Shown here: positions 1-7,799 of the stretch, one piece after another
Layout of the letters: every line of letters begins with the position of its first letter
How positions within the stretch are numbered: position 1 is the stretch's first letter
Assembly: GCA_016787725.1 (NCBI GenBank)
Contig: JAEUTZ010000025.1
Span: 310,001 to 374,000, forward strand
From: Cyclobacteriaceae bacterium
GTDB taxonomy: Bacteria > Bacteroidota > Bacteroidia > Cytophagales > Cyclobacteriaceae
DNA: 64,000 nucleotides
Reading direction: 5' to 3'
Notes under the pieces: model-generated
What the model was told of the DNA's origin: nothing
Seen by the model: the letters and a program-made list of their open reading frames with translations, nothing else
Databases searched by the model: none
Position numbers and translations under genes: made by a program

Positions 1-803
1 AAAGCAGCGGTTGCTTGGGTGTAAGAAACAATTACCTCCCCCCGCGCTCCAGCGCCCCCAGTCCGGTCTAGATTTCCTAAGTTATCCCAACCGCCACTAC
101 CGCCACCCCCGGGAACGTTTCCGGGATTTCCGTTTCCGGCACTGGTTAATCCAGCGCCACCGGCACCGCCACCCCCGGTTCCACCGGCACCTGCAGTAAT
201 TCCAGAGGCATTGCCACCCACTCCGATTTCTCCACCGGCACCACCACCACCACCACTTCCAATTGCATTAAAATCAGGTGCGCCTCCATTAGGAGCTTCA
301 GCACCTGCTCCACCATTATTCGTACCAGTACCACCGGCTCCACCGGCTCCTGTCCGATCGGCTGGGAGGCCAGAAGTTCCTCCAACACCACCTGGTGCAT
401 TTACTGGAATCGCGGATGCAAAAGTGGAAGTTCCACCAGTGCCACCGATAGTAGGATTCGTTCCTGGCGTACCCCCTGCACCAACAGTTACTGTAATGTC
501 CGCCCCGGGCGTAACTGTCACGTTATTATTTAATACAAAGGCACCGCCACCACCACCGCCACCAGCTCGGTTTTCAGTGCTGTTGCTATCGGCACCACCA
601 CCACCACCACCACCACCCCAGGCTTTCACGGTAACTTTCACAATACCGGGTGGTACCGAAAAGGTATTAGGACCAGGTACGGTAAAGGTCTGTGTTGTTG
701 TTTGACTCAGTACGGTACTTGACCAAAGAAGGGAGATAACAAATAGTCCAAAAGAAATTCGTTTTTGAAAAGGGAATAAAATGACAGTAGAAATTCTATT
801 CAT
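1..803 (-). CDS. Secreted glycine-rich protein (3' end beyond window)
   Basis: The frame is open from the ATG at 801-803 to the window edge (267 codons plus 2 nt), so the C-terminus is missing. The N-terminus is a long signal peptide ending near SSTVLSQ. A beta-type stretch (TFTVPGPNTFSVPPGIVKV) follows, then AWGGGGGGGA and a region dominated by Gly, Ala and Asn with runs of up to seven Gly. It closes with ARGEVIVSYTQ, the usual end of one glycine-rich domain unit in Bacteroidota surface proteins. Further domains, possibly including a T9SS tail, probably lie outside the window. It starts 43 bp after the lipoprotein gene and may be the last gene of the run starting at 10964. The proline-rich reading on the other strand is its shadow. 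The secreted glycine-rich identity is firm; function is unknown. Confidence 0.8.
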   Translation of the reverse strand, partial: MNRISTVILFPFQKRISFGLFVISLLWSSTVLSQTTTQTFTVPGPNTFSVPPGIVKVTVKAWGGGGGGGGADSNSTENRAGGGGGGGAFVLNNNVTVTPGADITVTVGAGGTPGTNPTIGGTGGTSTFASAIPVNAPGGVGGTSGLPADRTGAGGAGGTGTNNGGAGAEAPNGGAPDFNAIGSGGGGGAGGEIGVGGNASGITAGAGGTGGGGAGGAGLTSAGNGNPGNVPGGGGSGGWDNLGNLDRTGGAGARGEVIVSYTQATAA

Positions 804-846
804 AGAGGGTGTAGTTCAGTAGTAAAAAGAATCGTTCGCTTACAAA

Positions 847-2091
847 TTATTGCACATTCCCTTCGGAATCCATTTTCATTAGCATGATGGTACCCAACCC
901 GGCCAGCGTGGTGTTGCCACACAACACCAGGTTGCCATCACTGGATTGAAGCACCGCCACACTCCGGTCAGCAAACCGGCTGCCGATGGGTTTCTGCCAC
1001 ATTACGTTTCCGAAACCATCCGTTTTAATCAAATAATAATCCGTCTCGCCTTTTCCAAATTCAATCCCCGCGTTACTGGGTACAGTTCCGGCAATGAATA
1101 AACCACCATCACGGGTGGAAGCAATCGCATTCCCGATTTTATTTCCGGGGACTGGCACTTCTTCGCCTTGAAAGAGTGTGGTAAACGGATAGGCGGTTGA
1201 GAAAATCACCGTTCCATCTTCCGCTAAACGTTGCACTAAAATTTCGCGCTCCCCGGTGGATGTAGAATCCGTACTTCCGGAAACTGCATACCCGAATCCA
1301 AACCGGGTGATGTCCACTCCGAACTCATTGAAGTTGGGTCTACCGATCGGAAGATCAAAATCTGTATTAAGACTGTTTTGAATGGTGCGCACTAATCGAA
1401 CATCGGCTCCGTTTTGTCGGGTAACCGTACCGCCCCAAACCAGTTTGTTTTGGGTGTCAAGAAATAGTTTGTTCACCAGATAAGCGGCATCGCCCGAACC
1501 GTAAGCACGGGACCAGGTAATGGACAGATCACTTTTGTTTATTTCAGCAGCCACCATGTTATCTTCCAGGCTGTTAAGAATGTTTGCTAAAATCAAAAAG
1601 CTGCTTCCGGTTTGGCTTTCAGTGATCGCAATTCCCCGTACACTCAGGTTAGCCGGGTTCGAAGCATATTGCCGTTCTGCAGTTACCTTGCCGTCATTGT
1701 CCAGCACCAGTACATATAACTGCGATTTCCCGCTTGCATCAATATCTTCACCGGCCACAACGTAACCACCTCCGGGGATCAAATAAAGGCCATTGCCTTT
1801 GCGGCTGTAGAGCGGATCACCCTTGGCAATAAATCCAGGATATACTTGTGTCCATACTTTATTTCCCAAAGCATCTGTTTTGACCAGTTTTATTTTGTAC
1901 CGGCCGTCTTCTAATTGTGAATTGGCAAGAATTATATAGCCCTGATCACTGGTTTCCGCTACGGCAACAGCGGCATCATTGTTGCCGCCATTGAAATAGC
2001 GGATAAACGTTTCGGAGGCCCCAATTTCAACACCCTCTTCGCTGAAGCAGGAAACGAGGGCCAGTAAAAACAGGAAGTAGAGTTTCTTCAT
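847..2091 (-). CDS. Lipoprotein with propeller-like repeats
   Basis: 414 residues. The N-terminus MKKLYFLFLLALVSCFSEE has a clear lipobox (LVSC), so the protein should be lipidated. The rest is about six imperfect repeats of the type 'GGYVVAG...YVLVLDNDGKV' and 'GGLFIAGT...YYLIKTDGFGNVMWQK', the pattern of beta-propeller-like repeats in many Bacteroidota surface proteins. It shows no catalytic motif and no T9SS tail. The start codon lies 2 bp after the stop of the upstream barrel gene, so the two are almost certainly co-transcribed and probably translationally coupled. By inference it is an envelope lipoprotein that binds a ligand or partner protein in the STAND/TIR gene run. Lipoprotein confidence is high; function is unknown. 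Confidence 0.75.
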   Translation of the reverse strand: MKKLYFLFLLALVSCFSEEGVEIGASETFIRYFNGGNNDAAVAVAETSDQGYIILANSQLEDGRYKIKLVKTDALGNKVWTQVYPGFIAKGDPLYSRKGNGLYLIPGGGYVVAGEDIDASGKSQLYVLVLDNDGKVTAERQYASNPANLSVRGIAITESQTGSSFLILANILNSLEDNMVAAEINKSDLSITWSRAYGSGDAAYLVNKLFLDTQNKLVWGGTVTRQNGADVRLVRTIQNSLNTDFDLPIGRPNFNEFGVDITRFGFGYAVSGSTDSTSTGEREILVQRLAEDGTVIFSTAYPFTTLFQGEEVPVPGNKIGNAIASTRDGGLFIAGTVPSNAGIEFGKGETDYYLIKTDGFGNVMWQKPIGSRFADRSVAVLQSSDGNLVLCGNTTLAGLGTIMLMKMDSEGNVQ

Positions 2092-2093
2092 TA

Positions 2094-3146
2094 CTATTTG
2101 ATCTTAAGTTTGGCGGGTTTAAAAATGGGCAAGGAAACACCGAGCGCACCGGTAATCGTATTCAACCGAACATCATTGTGCTGGGCTGCATAATCAAGGG
2201 TTACTTCCAGGTTCGTACGCGAGTCAGCATTCACCACATTACTTAATCCGTATTGATACCGGAGTTCGGCATGCACATATAACCCTCCAATGCGATACTT
2301 CAATCCAGCCAAAGCGGTAACGGAATAGTAGAATTGCTCAAACGAATCCTTTACATCCACGTCCACACCGCTGACCGCACTACCCGAAAGTCCGGTGGTG
2401 TTTAATTGTAGATCTTGCCGGATCGATAAACTCGCAGAAGGCCCAAGGCCCGCATAGGTAATAAAAGAGCCATTTTTGTTTCGGCTGATTTCATATTGCA
2501 CTATTGCATTCAAATCGATCCAGGTTTGCTTGTAGACCGCTTCTGTCTTGCCGCCCACTTCATTCAGCGAATCACTGGCGAATAAACTGTTCTCTTTCGA
2601 AAATTGCCGTGATGCGAACATCAACTCGGGGGCAATGGAAAACTTTTTGTAGATCTTCATTTCAAACATCGCACCTGCCTGAATACCAATACCGGGTGAA
2701 TATTCACCCGATCCTGCCGCATCAACGGCTGTGTAGTAATTCGTTACCACCACCGGCATGACCAAAGAGGGCCCGAACTTCAACCCTAATGAATAAAGCG
2801 GCTCAGTACGAAATGTTTTGTACAAGGCAACGAACTCGGCCGGATCAATCTCGGGGTTGATCTGAAAGAAATGATCGGTCTCCAACACCTTGCGCATGGT
2901 TTCATCGGCTTTCTTTGGCTCTTCCAGGTAGATGTAGGTGAGGGTTAATAATTTATAGGCTTCTACTTGTTCTTCGGTGGTAAAACCAGAGCTAAGACAG
3001 GGCCCCAGAATACTTTCCAATTCGTGTAGGCGGCCCTGTTCATAGGTGGAACGTGCCAACCGCAGCGTTTGGGCACACGATGTGGCCTGGCCCTGACTTT
3101 GAAAATAGGTTCCCGCCAGTGCGAGAAGGAGCAGAAGTCGTTTCAT
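2094..3146 (-). CDS. Outer-membrane beta-barrel protein with N-terminal helical domain
   Basis: 350 residues. A Sec signal peptide (MKRLLLLLALAGTYFQSQGQA) is followed by about 100 residues of TPR-like helices with two Cys (SCAQTL, GPCLSS). From about residue 115 come alternating amphipathic strands typical of the PorT/OMP_b-brl family (LGLKFGPSLVMPV, GIGIQAGAMFEMKI, FITYAGLGPSASLSI, LYVHAELRYQYGLSN), ending in GALGVSLPIF. Its ATG overlaps the TAA of the upstream STAND gene by one base (TAATG), so translation is probably coupled. The helical part may sit in the periplasm and contact the periplasmic half of the STAND protein; that is inference. Confidence 0.72.
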   Translation of the reverse strand: MKRLLLLLALAGTYFQSQGQATSCAQTLRLARSTYEQGRLHELESILGPCLSSGFTTEEQVEAYKLLTLTYIYLEEPKKADETMRKVLETDHFFQINPEIDPAEFVALYKTFRTEPLYSLGLKFGPSLVMPVVVTNYYTAVDAAGSGEYSPGIGIQAGAMFEMKIYKKFSIAPELMFASRQFSKENSLFASDSLNEVGGKTEAVYKQTWIDLNAIVQYEISRNKNGSFITYAGLGPSASLSIRQDLQLNTTGLSGSAVSGVDVDVKDSFEQFYYSVTALAGLKYRIGGLYVHAELRYQYGLSNVVNADSRTNLEVTLDYAAQHNDVRLNTITGALGVSLPIFKPAKLKIK

Positions 3147-6100
3147 TATTTACCGCCTTTTTTATTGAGTGATTTAACACTGGATTGAATACCCGGATAA
3201 TTGGCACACGTCTTTTCATAGTCCAGGTCTTCCTTCACATACGTGTTCCATTCTTCCTGGCTCATGTTGCGACCGGCTTTTTCACATAAGATGTTGGTCA
3301 TTACTTCGAAGTTGGTCGGGTAGGCATGAATGGTTTCATCTACGCCAGTAGCTTTTTGACGTACGGAGTTGATCCCCACCATCAATTGTGAATCATCCGG
3401 AGTAAACGCAACACTCCATACCCAATCGTGATCACTCATCAGGATCGGAGGTTGTGTGAGTTGCTTGAAATTCCAGAGGCGCACCGAATAGTCTTTACTG
3501 GCCGATGCCATGAACGTGCCGGCATGGTTGAACTTAATATCCTCAATCTGCGAAGAGTGACCAGGAAGCGTACGGGAAACGATCCCGGCTGTAATCAGGT
3601 GTAACTGTCCGGCCCGGTCGCCCACCACAATTTGCTGGCCATCAGGTGCAAACGTAACGGCCGATAGGCTGGCTGCTACTTTTATAACCGTGGCAGCGTA
3701 ATTCTTGCGGATATCCCAGATATAAAGATTGCCATCCACGCCAGCCCCGGCCAGTGTGGTACCGGCACCATTCAGATCCAGGGAAACGATTTTCTCCTTG
3801 GAGGCGATCACCTCCTTGGCGGAATTCAAATCGGAATACTTAATGCTAAATCCCGAATTGTCGCGGGCGTAAAGTCCCTTGCCATCCGGAGTAAAGTGCA
3901 GGTTATTGATGTCGTACTTAAAGCCGGTAATCTTTTTCGGTGCGGCCTGCAGGTTGCTTAAGGTGTACAACTCAATGTAGTTGGCTTCGCTGTTAGTGGA
4001 ATAGAGTCCACCGGCAGCTAACATCGTCCCATCCGGACTGGTGTCAAGCGAGTAAACCAGGTACGGCTCAGTACGTTTGGTTTCGTCCATGATCACCTCG
4101 GCATTCCATTGGCCGTTGGCATAACTCCACCGGAAGATGCGGCCATCGCTGCCACCGGAATAAATGTGGTTGCCCTGGCCATGCGTTTCCAGTGCCCGGG
4201 CAGCGCCATTCTTGTGGGCCGACAAACTTTTGGTAAGCGGATGGTCGTTGTTCTTCAACGCGGTATACAAGCCACCATAGATGTCGGTATCATAGGCATA
4301 GCCGTTATACTTCTTGTTAAAGATGTAGGCCTGCTGGGCCACGAGTGCTTCAAGCACTACATCATTTCCAAGTTCTTTGGACTTAATGGCCATGGCTTTG
4401 GCAGTGGCGAGGTAACGTTCGCGTTGGGCTTTTGCAGCGTTATCGATCGCAAGTGCTTCCTGCTCTTTTGCTTTTGCTTCTTGTATTTTTGCTACTTTTT
4501 CGTTTTCAACAGCTTTAAGTCTTTGCTTTTCCGCCTCTGCTTTTGCTTCTTCAGCTTGAATACGCTTTTCCTCTGCATCGTTGCGAGCCTCGGTTGCAAG
4601 TCGAGCCTGTTCTTTGGCATCTGCTTCAGCTAATTGAGCTCTTTCGGCTGCTTCAGTTGCACGGATGGCTTCCACTCTGGCTTTTTCGGCATTTTCATTT
4701 GCCAATCTTTCATTGTCTAACGCCTTTTCCTTCTGTCTGTTAGCCTCGGCCTGCTGTACGAACGCATACACAAACGCGATCAGTGCGACACCCGCCAGTG
4801 TACCGAACACAATCGCGGTAACTCGGGCGCGCTGGAGTTTGCGTTTCTGCTCCAGTTCCTTTATGCGCTGTTCAGTGTCAAATTCTTTCTTGGAATATTC
4901 CAGAAAGATCATCGTCCGCTCAAAGGCGGGATGGTAGCGTTGCCCCCAAACCAGGGTGGGCTTGTGCTTCGCCTGCCAGTTCAACGCCAGCTGCAAATCC
5001 GGTGGCCGCCATAAACCGGCCTTGCCAACCTGGTACTGCGAAGCGGCTTCCGCCAAGCGCAGGTACATCTGCACGGCTTCACTTTCATCATCCACCCAGT
5101 TTTTCAGGCGCACCCAAATACGCATCAAACTTTCGTGCGAGATATCGATCATCGACTTGCTGCCCAGATCAATCCCAAAAGCCGGGGTCAATAACGACCG
5201 GCCCGGCTCGCGGAACTTATCAATCACGGCCACTACATCGGCTTCCGATACATCCGCAATGGAGGCAATTTCATTTAAGCGGGTAGGCCTGCGTATGCCA
5301 AAGTTCTCACCGCGCTTTTCGGTGATGGCCTTGAACATGATTTCGCAAATACGCTGCTGTTCTTCATCCAATTCATCGTAGGCTTCGTTGGCGTGCATCG
5401 AAAGCGCCTGCGACATCGTGCCAATCGCCTCATAATGCTTCAGGTCTACCGGCTCATCATCATAGTCGCGGTACTTGGCCCAGTAACTCCACGTACGCAT
5501 CAGCGCGTGCTGCAAAATCGGCAACTGATCGGGGTTGTCGCCCAGGTCATTTAATAATTGTTGTACAAGACGCGGGGTAACTTTTGCGTTGCCTACGGCT
5601 ACTGGTCCTTCAATGGCTCTGCGCTTCTGGTCGCGCGTCATTTGCGGAATCAGGTAGTGGCTGTCGTTGATCTTGCGGGTTAACTCGGGGAACTGGGCAC
5701 ATTCACCAATAAAGTCCGAACGCATGGTGATGGCCACGTAAATCGGGGAGTCTTCATAGTTCACTGCTTCCATCAACAGGTTAATGAAGGCCAGCGATTC
5801 GTTTACCGAATTCGGATCGGTGCTGTCCTTGAAGCGAAATAATTCTTCAAACTGGTCAACCAGAATCAGGTAGTTGATGTCATCTTTTCTGCGCGACTGT
5901 TGAATGGCTTCCACCAGCCCCAGCGAGGAGCTTCGCAGCAACGTGGAAACGATGGTGCGTTTGATTTTTTTATCCTCGGCATCGGCCGAAGTGTAGTCCT
6001 TGACGTTTTTGAGTAGTGACTCGGCCAGGTTATCGATCGGGCCGGCTCCGGGGCGTGTTACCACCACTTCCCAGTTCGGGCTGGCATCGGTCAGGAATCC

Positions 6101-6331
6101 GCCATACAATATGGGCAGCACACCACAATAAATGAAGGATGACTTACCACTTCCTGATGGACCGATGACGCCCACAAACCGGCTCTTGGAAAGTTTCAGC
6201 AGCACCTCATCGCTTTGCCCTTCGCGGCCAAAGAACAGATGACTCTCTTCAATCTTGAAAGGCCTTAACCCCGGAAAGGGATTGTCGGTGCCAATCAGAA
6301 CATTGCTTTGGGTTTCGTTGGTCTGGCTCAT
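3146..6331 (-). CDS. Membrane-anchored STAND NTPase with WD40 repeats
   Basis: 1061 residues. NPFPGLRPF...LFFGRE (17-36) is the hallmark opening of nSTAND1 (novel STAND) NTPases. Walker A is GPSGSGKSS (57-65), Walker B is LILVDQFEEL (155-164), MRSDF (203-207) resembles a sensor motif, and ISHESLMRIW (397-406) marks the winged-helix end of the module. One transmembrane helix (about 503-525) is preceded by a basic cluster (KRKLQRAR). A long Ala/Glu/Lys-rich coiled coil (about 526-660) follows, then WD40 repeats (about 690-1010). There is no signal peptide, so the predicted topology is NTPase in the cytoplasm and WD40 in the periplasm. STAND proteins are ligand-triggered switches in bacterial immunity and signalling. 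It lies 3 bp after the TIR-like gene and overlaps the barrel gene by 1 nt. Confidence 0.85.
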   Translation of the reverse strand: MSQTNETQSNVLIGTDNPFPGLRPFKIEESHLFFGREGQSDEVLLKLSKSRFVGVIGPSGSGKSSFIYCGVLPILYGGFLTDASPNWEVVVTRPGAGPIDNLAESLLKNVKDYTSADAEDKKIKRTIVSTLLRSSSLGLVEAIQQSRRKDDINYLILVDQFEELFRFKDSTDPNSVNESLAFINLLMEAVNYEDSPIYVAITMRSDFIGECAQFPELTRKINDSHYLIPQMTRDQKRRAIEGPVAVGNAKVTPRLVQQLLNDLGDNPDQLPILQHALMRTWSYWAKYRDYDDEPVDLKHYEAIGTMSQALSMHANEAYDELDEEQQRICEIMFKAITEKRGENFGIRRPTRLNEIASIADVSEADVVAVIDKFREPGRSLLTPAFGIDLGSKSMIDISHESLMRIWVRLKNWVDDESEAVQMYLRLAEAASQYQVGKAGLWRPPDLQLALNWQAKHKPTLVWGQRYHPAFERTMIFLEYSKKEFDTEQRIKELEQKRKLQRARVTAIVFGTLAGVALIAFVYAFVQQAEANRQKEKALDNERLANENAEKARVEAIRATEAAERAQLAEADAKEQARLATEARNDAEEKRIQAEEAKAEAEKQRLKAVENEKVAKIQEAKAKEQEALAIDNAAKAQRERYLATAKAMAIKSKELGNDVVLEALVAQQAYIFNKKYNGYAYDTDIYGGLYTALKNNDHPLTKSLSAHKNGAARALETHGQGNHIYSGGSDGRIFRWSYANGQWNAEVIMDETKRTEPYLVYSLDTSPDGTMLAAGGLYSTNSEANYIELYTLSNLQAAPKKITGFKYDINNLHFTPDGKGLYARDNSGFSIKYSDLNSAKEVIASKEKIVSLDLNGAGTTLAGAGVDGNLYIWDIRKNYAATVIKVAASLSAVTFAPDGQQIVVGDRAGQLHLITAGIVSRTLPGHSSQIEDIKFNHAGTFMASASKDYSVRLWNFKQLTQPPILMSDHDWVWSVAFTPDDSQLMVGINSVRQKATGVDETIHAYPTNFEVMTNILCEKAGRNMSQEEWNTYVKEDLDYEKTCANYPGIQSSVKSLNKKGGK

Positions 6332-6334
6332 AGC

Positions 6335-7768
6335 TTAGGAGTTAAATTCCTGGAGAAAATTTTTCAAGGTCTCGATCGACCGGCTGTTGTCACCGGTAAT
6401 CAAGGTTAAATTCTGGTTCTTAAAATTATCGAGGTTGCTGCCGGGGCTCACGATGGCCTTCCCCTGAATCGGCTTCTTGCGGCCAAAGCCCGGAGCTTTC
6501 AATAAGTCGAGCACTTTCATGCGCACCCATTGATCGTTTACTTTTCCTTTAAAGATGATGGCCCCGTCAAAGTTTCGCAGGTTGTCGATGTGTTGCTTGC
6601 GTACCTCCAGCAACTCGCCTTCAAAGGCAGGCGTCAGTACTTTAAATCCTGATTTTTCGATTGCGTCCCGAATCGGGGTAACATCACCCACATCAATTTT
6701 ATCGTGCACCAGGTAAATCGACTTTTCCTGATTCTCATCAGCTACCCTGCGTTCCTGCGATTCGAGCAATTCCTCACGCATGATGTTCTTAAAATCTTCC
6801 AGCGGGTTTTGTAAGATTTCAGCCCCTTCCTGAGCCTCCGTGTCGCGCTTGATCGTATCAATGAATGCTTTTTGTTTGTCGCTGGCATTCTTCAGGTTTT
6901 GCGAGATCCAGATCAGCCTTGAAAACTCCTGCTTGTTTTGCTTTTTTTTGGCTGCAGTTTCTGCCGCAAGACGATTCTGTATGTCAACAATCGAGCGGTC
7001 GGCTCCTTCCGGGATTTCGCCATACGCACTGCCTATCAGGTGCACCGACAGGCTGCACTCTTCCAGATCTTTTCGCACCGTTGCCTCCACCTCATTTACA
7101 CTGGTGGGTAGGGTATTCTTGGGTAAAACAATGTACCCGTGGCGCTGTAGCTCGCGCTTGATGATGTTACGCTGCACCGACAGATCGTGGCCGGTTTCCG
7201 CAAGATAAATGCTCTTTCGTTTGTATATATTTTTAACACCGGCTTTAATGTCCCCTTCATTGAGAATCATCAAAGCCTCATGGATATCATAGGCCAGGTC
7301 CACCAGTTTCATCCAATACTGCTTTTCGGCTTCCTGACTGAAAAAGTCGGAATACTCTTTTTGCATGCCGGTTTCTGTATCCAGCTGATACATTTCATAC
7401 CCGATCAGGTCGCGCAGCCGGGGCGGTTGCTCCTGCACGGTGAGGGGCGCCTTCATTACTTTAAAAATCCGATTGATTTTTGAACTGGCGGTGGCCTTAT
7501 GAAAAGCCTCCACGTTGTCCAGGCAACGACCGGATTCAACAAATTCTTTTGTCACGACCGCAACAAGAATAGCCGCATTGTTTAAAGCGGGGGCAGTAGC
7601 CGTGTCAAATTCAGACTTCAGAACAATATTGGGTTTGGTACCCAACACCTGCAGCAGCATCAGCTCCAGAAATTTCTTGAATTGCGATACCCAGCCGGTC
7701 TCATTTTTCTGAGCGGTCTCGTTATCTTTTTCAGCAAAGGTTATCAGTACGTCTATTTCAAAGGCCAT
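6335..7768 (-). CDS. Triple TIR/DUF4062-like module protein
   Basis: 477 residues, no signal peptide or membrane segment, so cytoplasmic. Residues 3-130 look like a TIR domain: EIDVLITFAEKD matches box 1 and ILVAVVTKEFVESGRCLDNVEAF the later core strand and helix. The usual TIR motif WCxxE is changed to RCLDNVE, so NADase activity is uncertain. Residues 185-320 (KSIYLAETGHDLSVQRN...SVHLIGSAYG) resemble DUF4062-type modules, and residues 349-475 (again opening KSIYLVHDK) form a third related alpha/beta unit. It lies 3 bp upstream of the STAND NTPase gene and 31 bp downstream of the transporter-like gene. TIR plus STAND-WD40 pairing is typical of bacterial conflict and signalling loci. It could be a receptor or adaptor rather than an enzyme. 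Confidence 0.68.
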   Translation of the reverse strand: MAFEIDVLITFAEKDNETAQKNETGWVSQFKKFLELMLLQVLGTKPNIVLKSEFDTATAPALNNAAILVAVVTKEFVESGRCLDNVEAFHKATASSKINRIFKVMKAPLTVQEQPPRLRDLIGYEMYQLDTETGMQKEYSDFFSQEAEKQYWMKLVDLAYDIHEALMILNEGDIKAGVKNIYKRKSIYLAETGHDLSVQRNIIKRELQRHGYIVLPKNTLPTSVNEVEATVRKDLEECSLSVHLIGSAYGEIPEGADRSIVDIQNRLAAETAAKKKQNKQEFSRLIWISQNLKNASDKQKAFIDTIKRDTEAQEGAEILQNPLEDFKNIMREELLESQERRVADENQEKSIYLVHDKIDVGDVTPIRDAIEKSGFKVLTPAFEGELLEVRKQHIDNLRNFDGAIIFKGKVNDQWVRMKVLDLLKAPGFGRKKPIQGKAIVSPGSNLDNFKNQNLTLITGDNSRSIETLKNFLQEFNS

Positions 7769-7799
7769 GACGATGGAGTAGGTGGTTAGGGTTTGTATG

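Noticed and set aside
211-705. Proline-rich ORF on the plus strand
   Set aside because: It is the antisense reading of the GGT/GGA-rich glycine repeats of the real minus-strand gene (1-803).
4109-4633. 174-codon plus-strand ORF
   Set aside because: Antisense to the coiled coil; Phe/Leu/Cys-rich composition is an artefact of the opposite strand.
4380-4740. Repetitive Ala/Glu/Lys tract, considered as direct repeats or CRISPR-like
   Set aside because: The repeats are imperfect, have no uniform spacers and translate in frame as the coiled coil of the STAND-WD40 protein.
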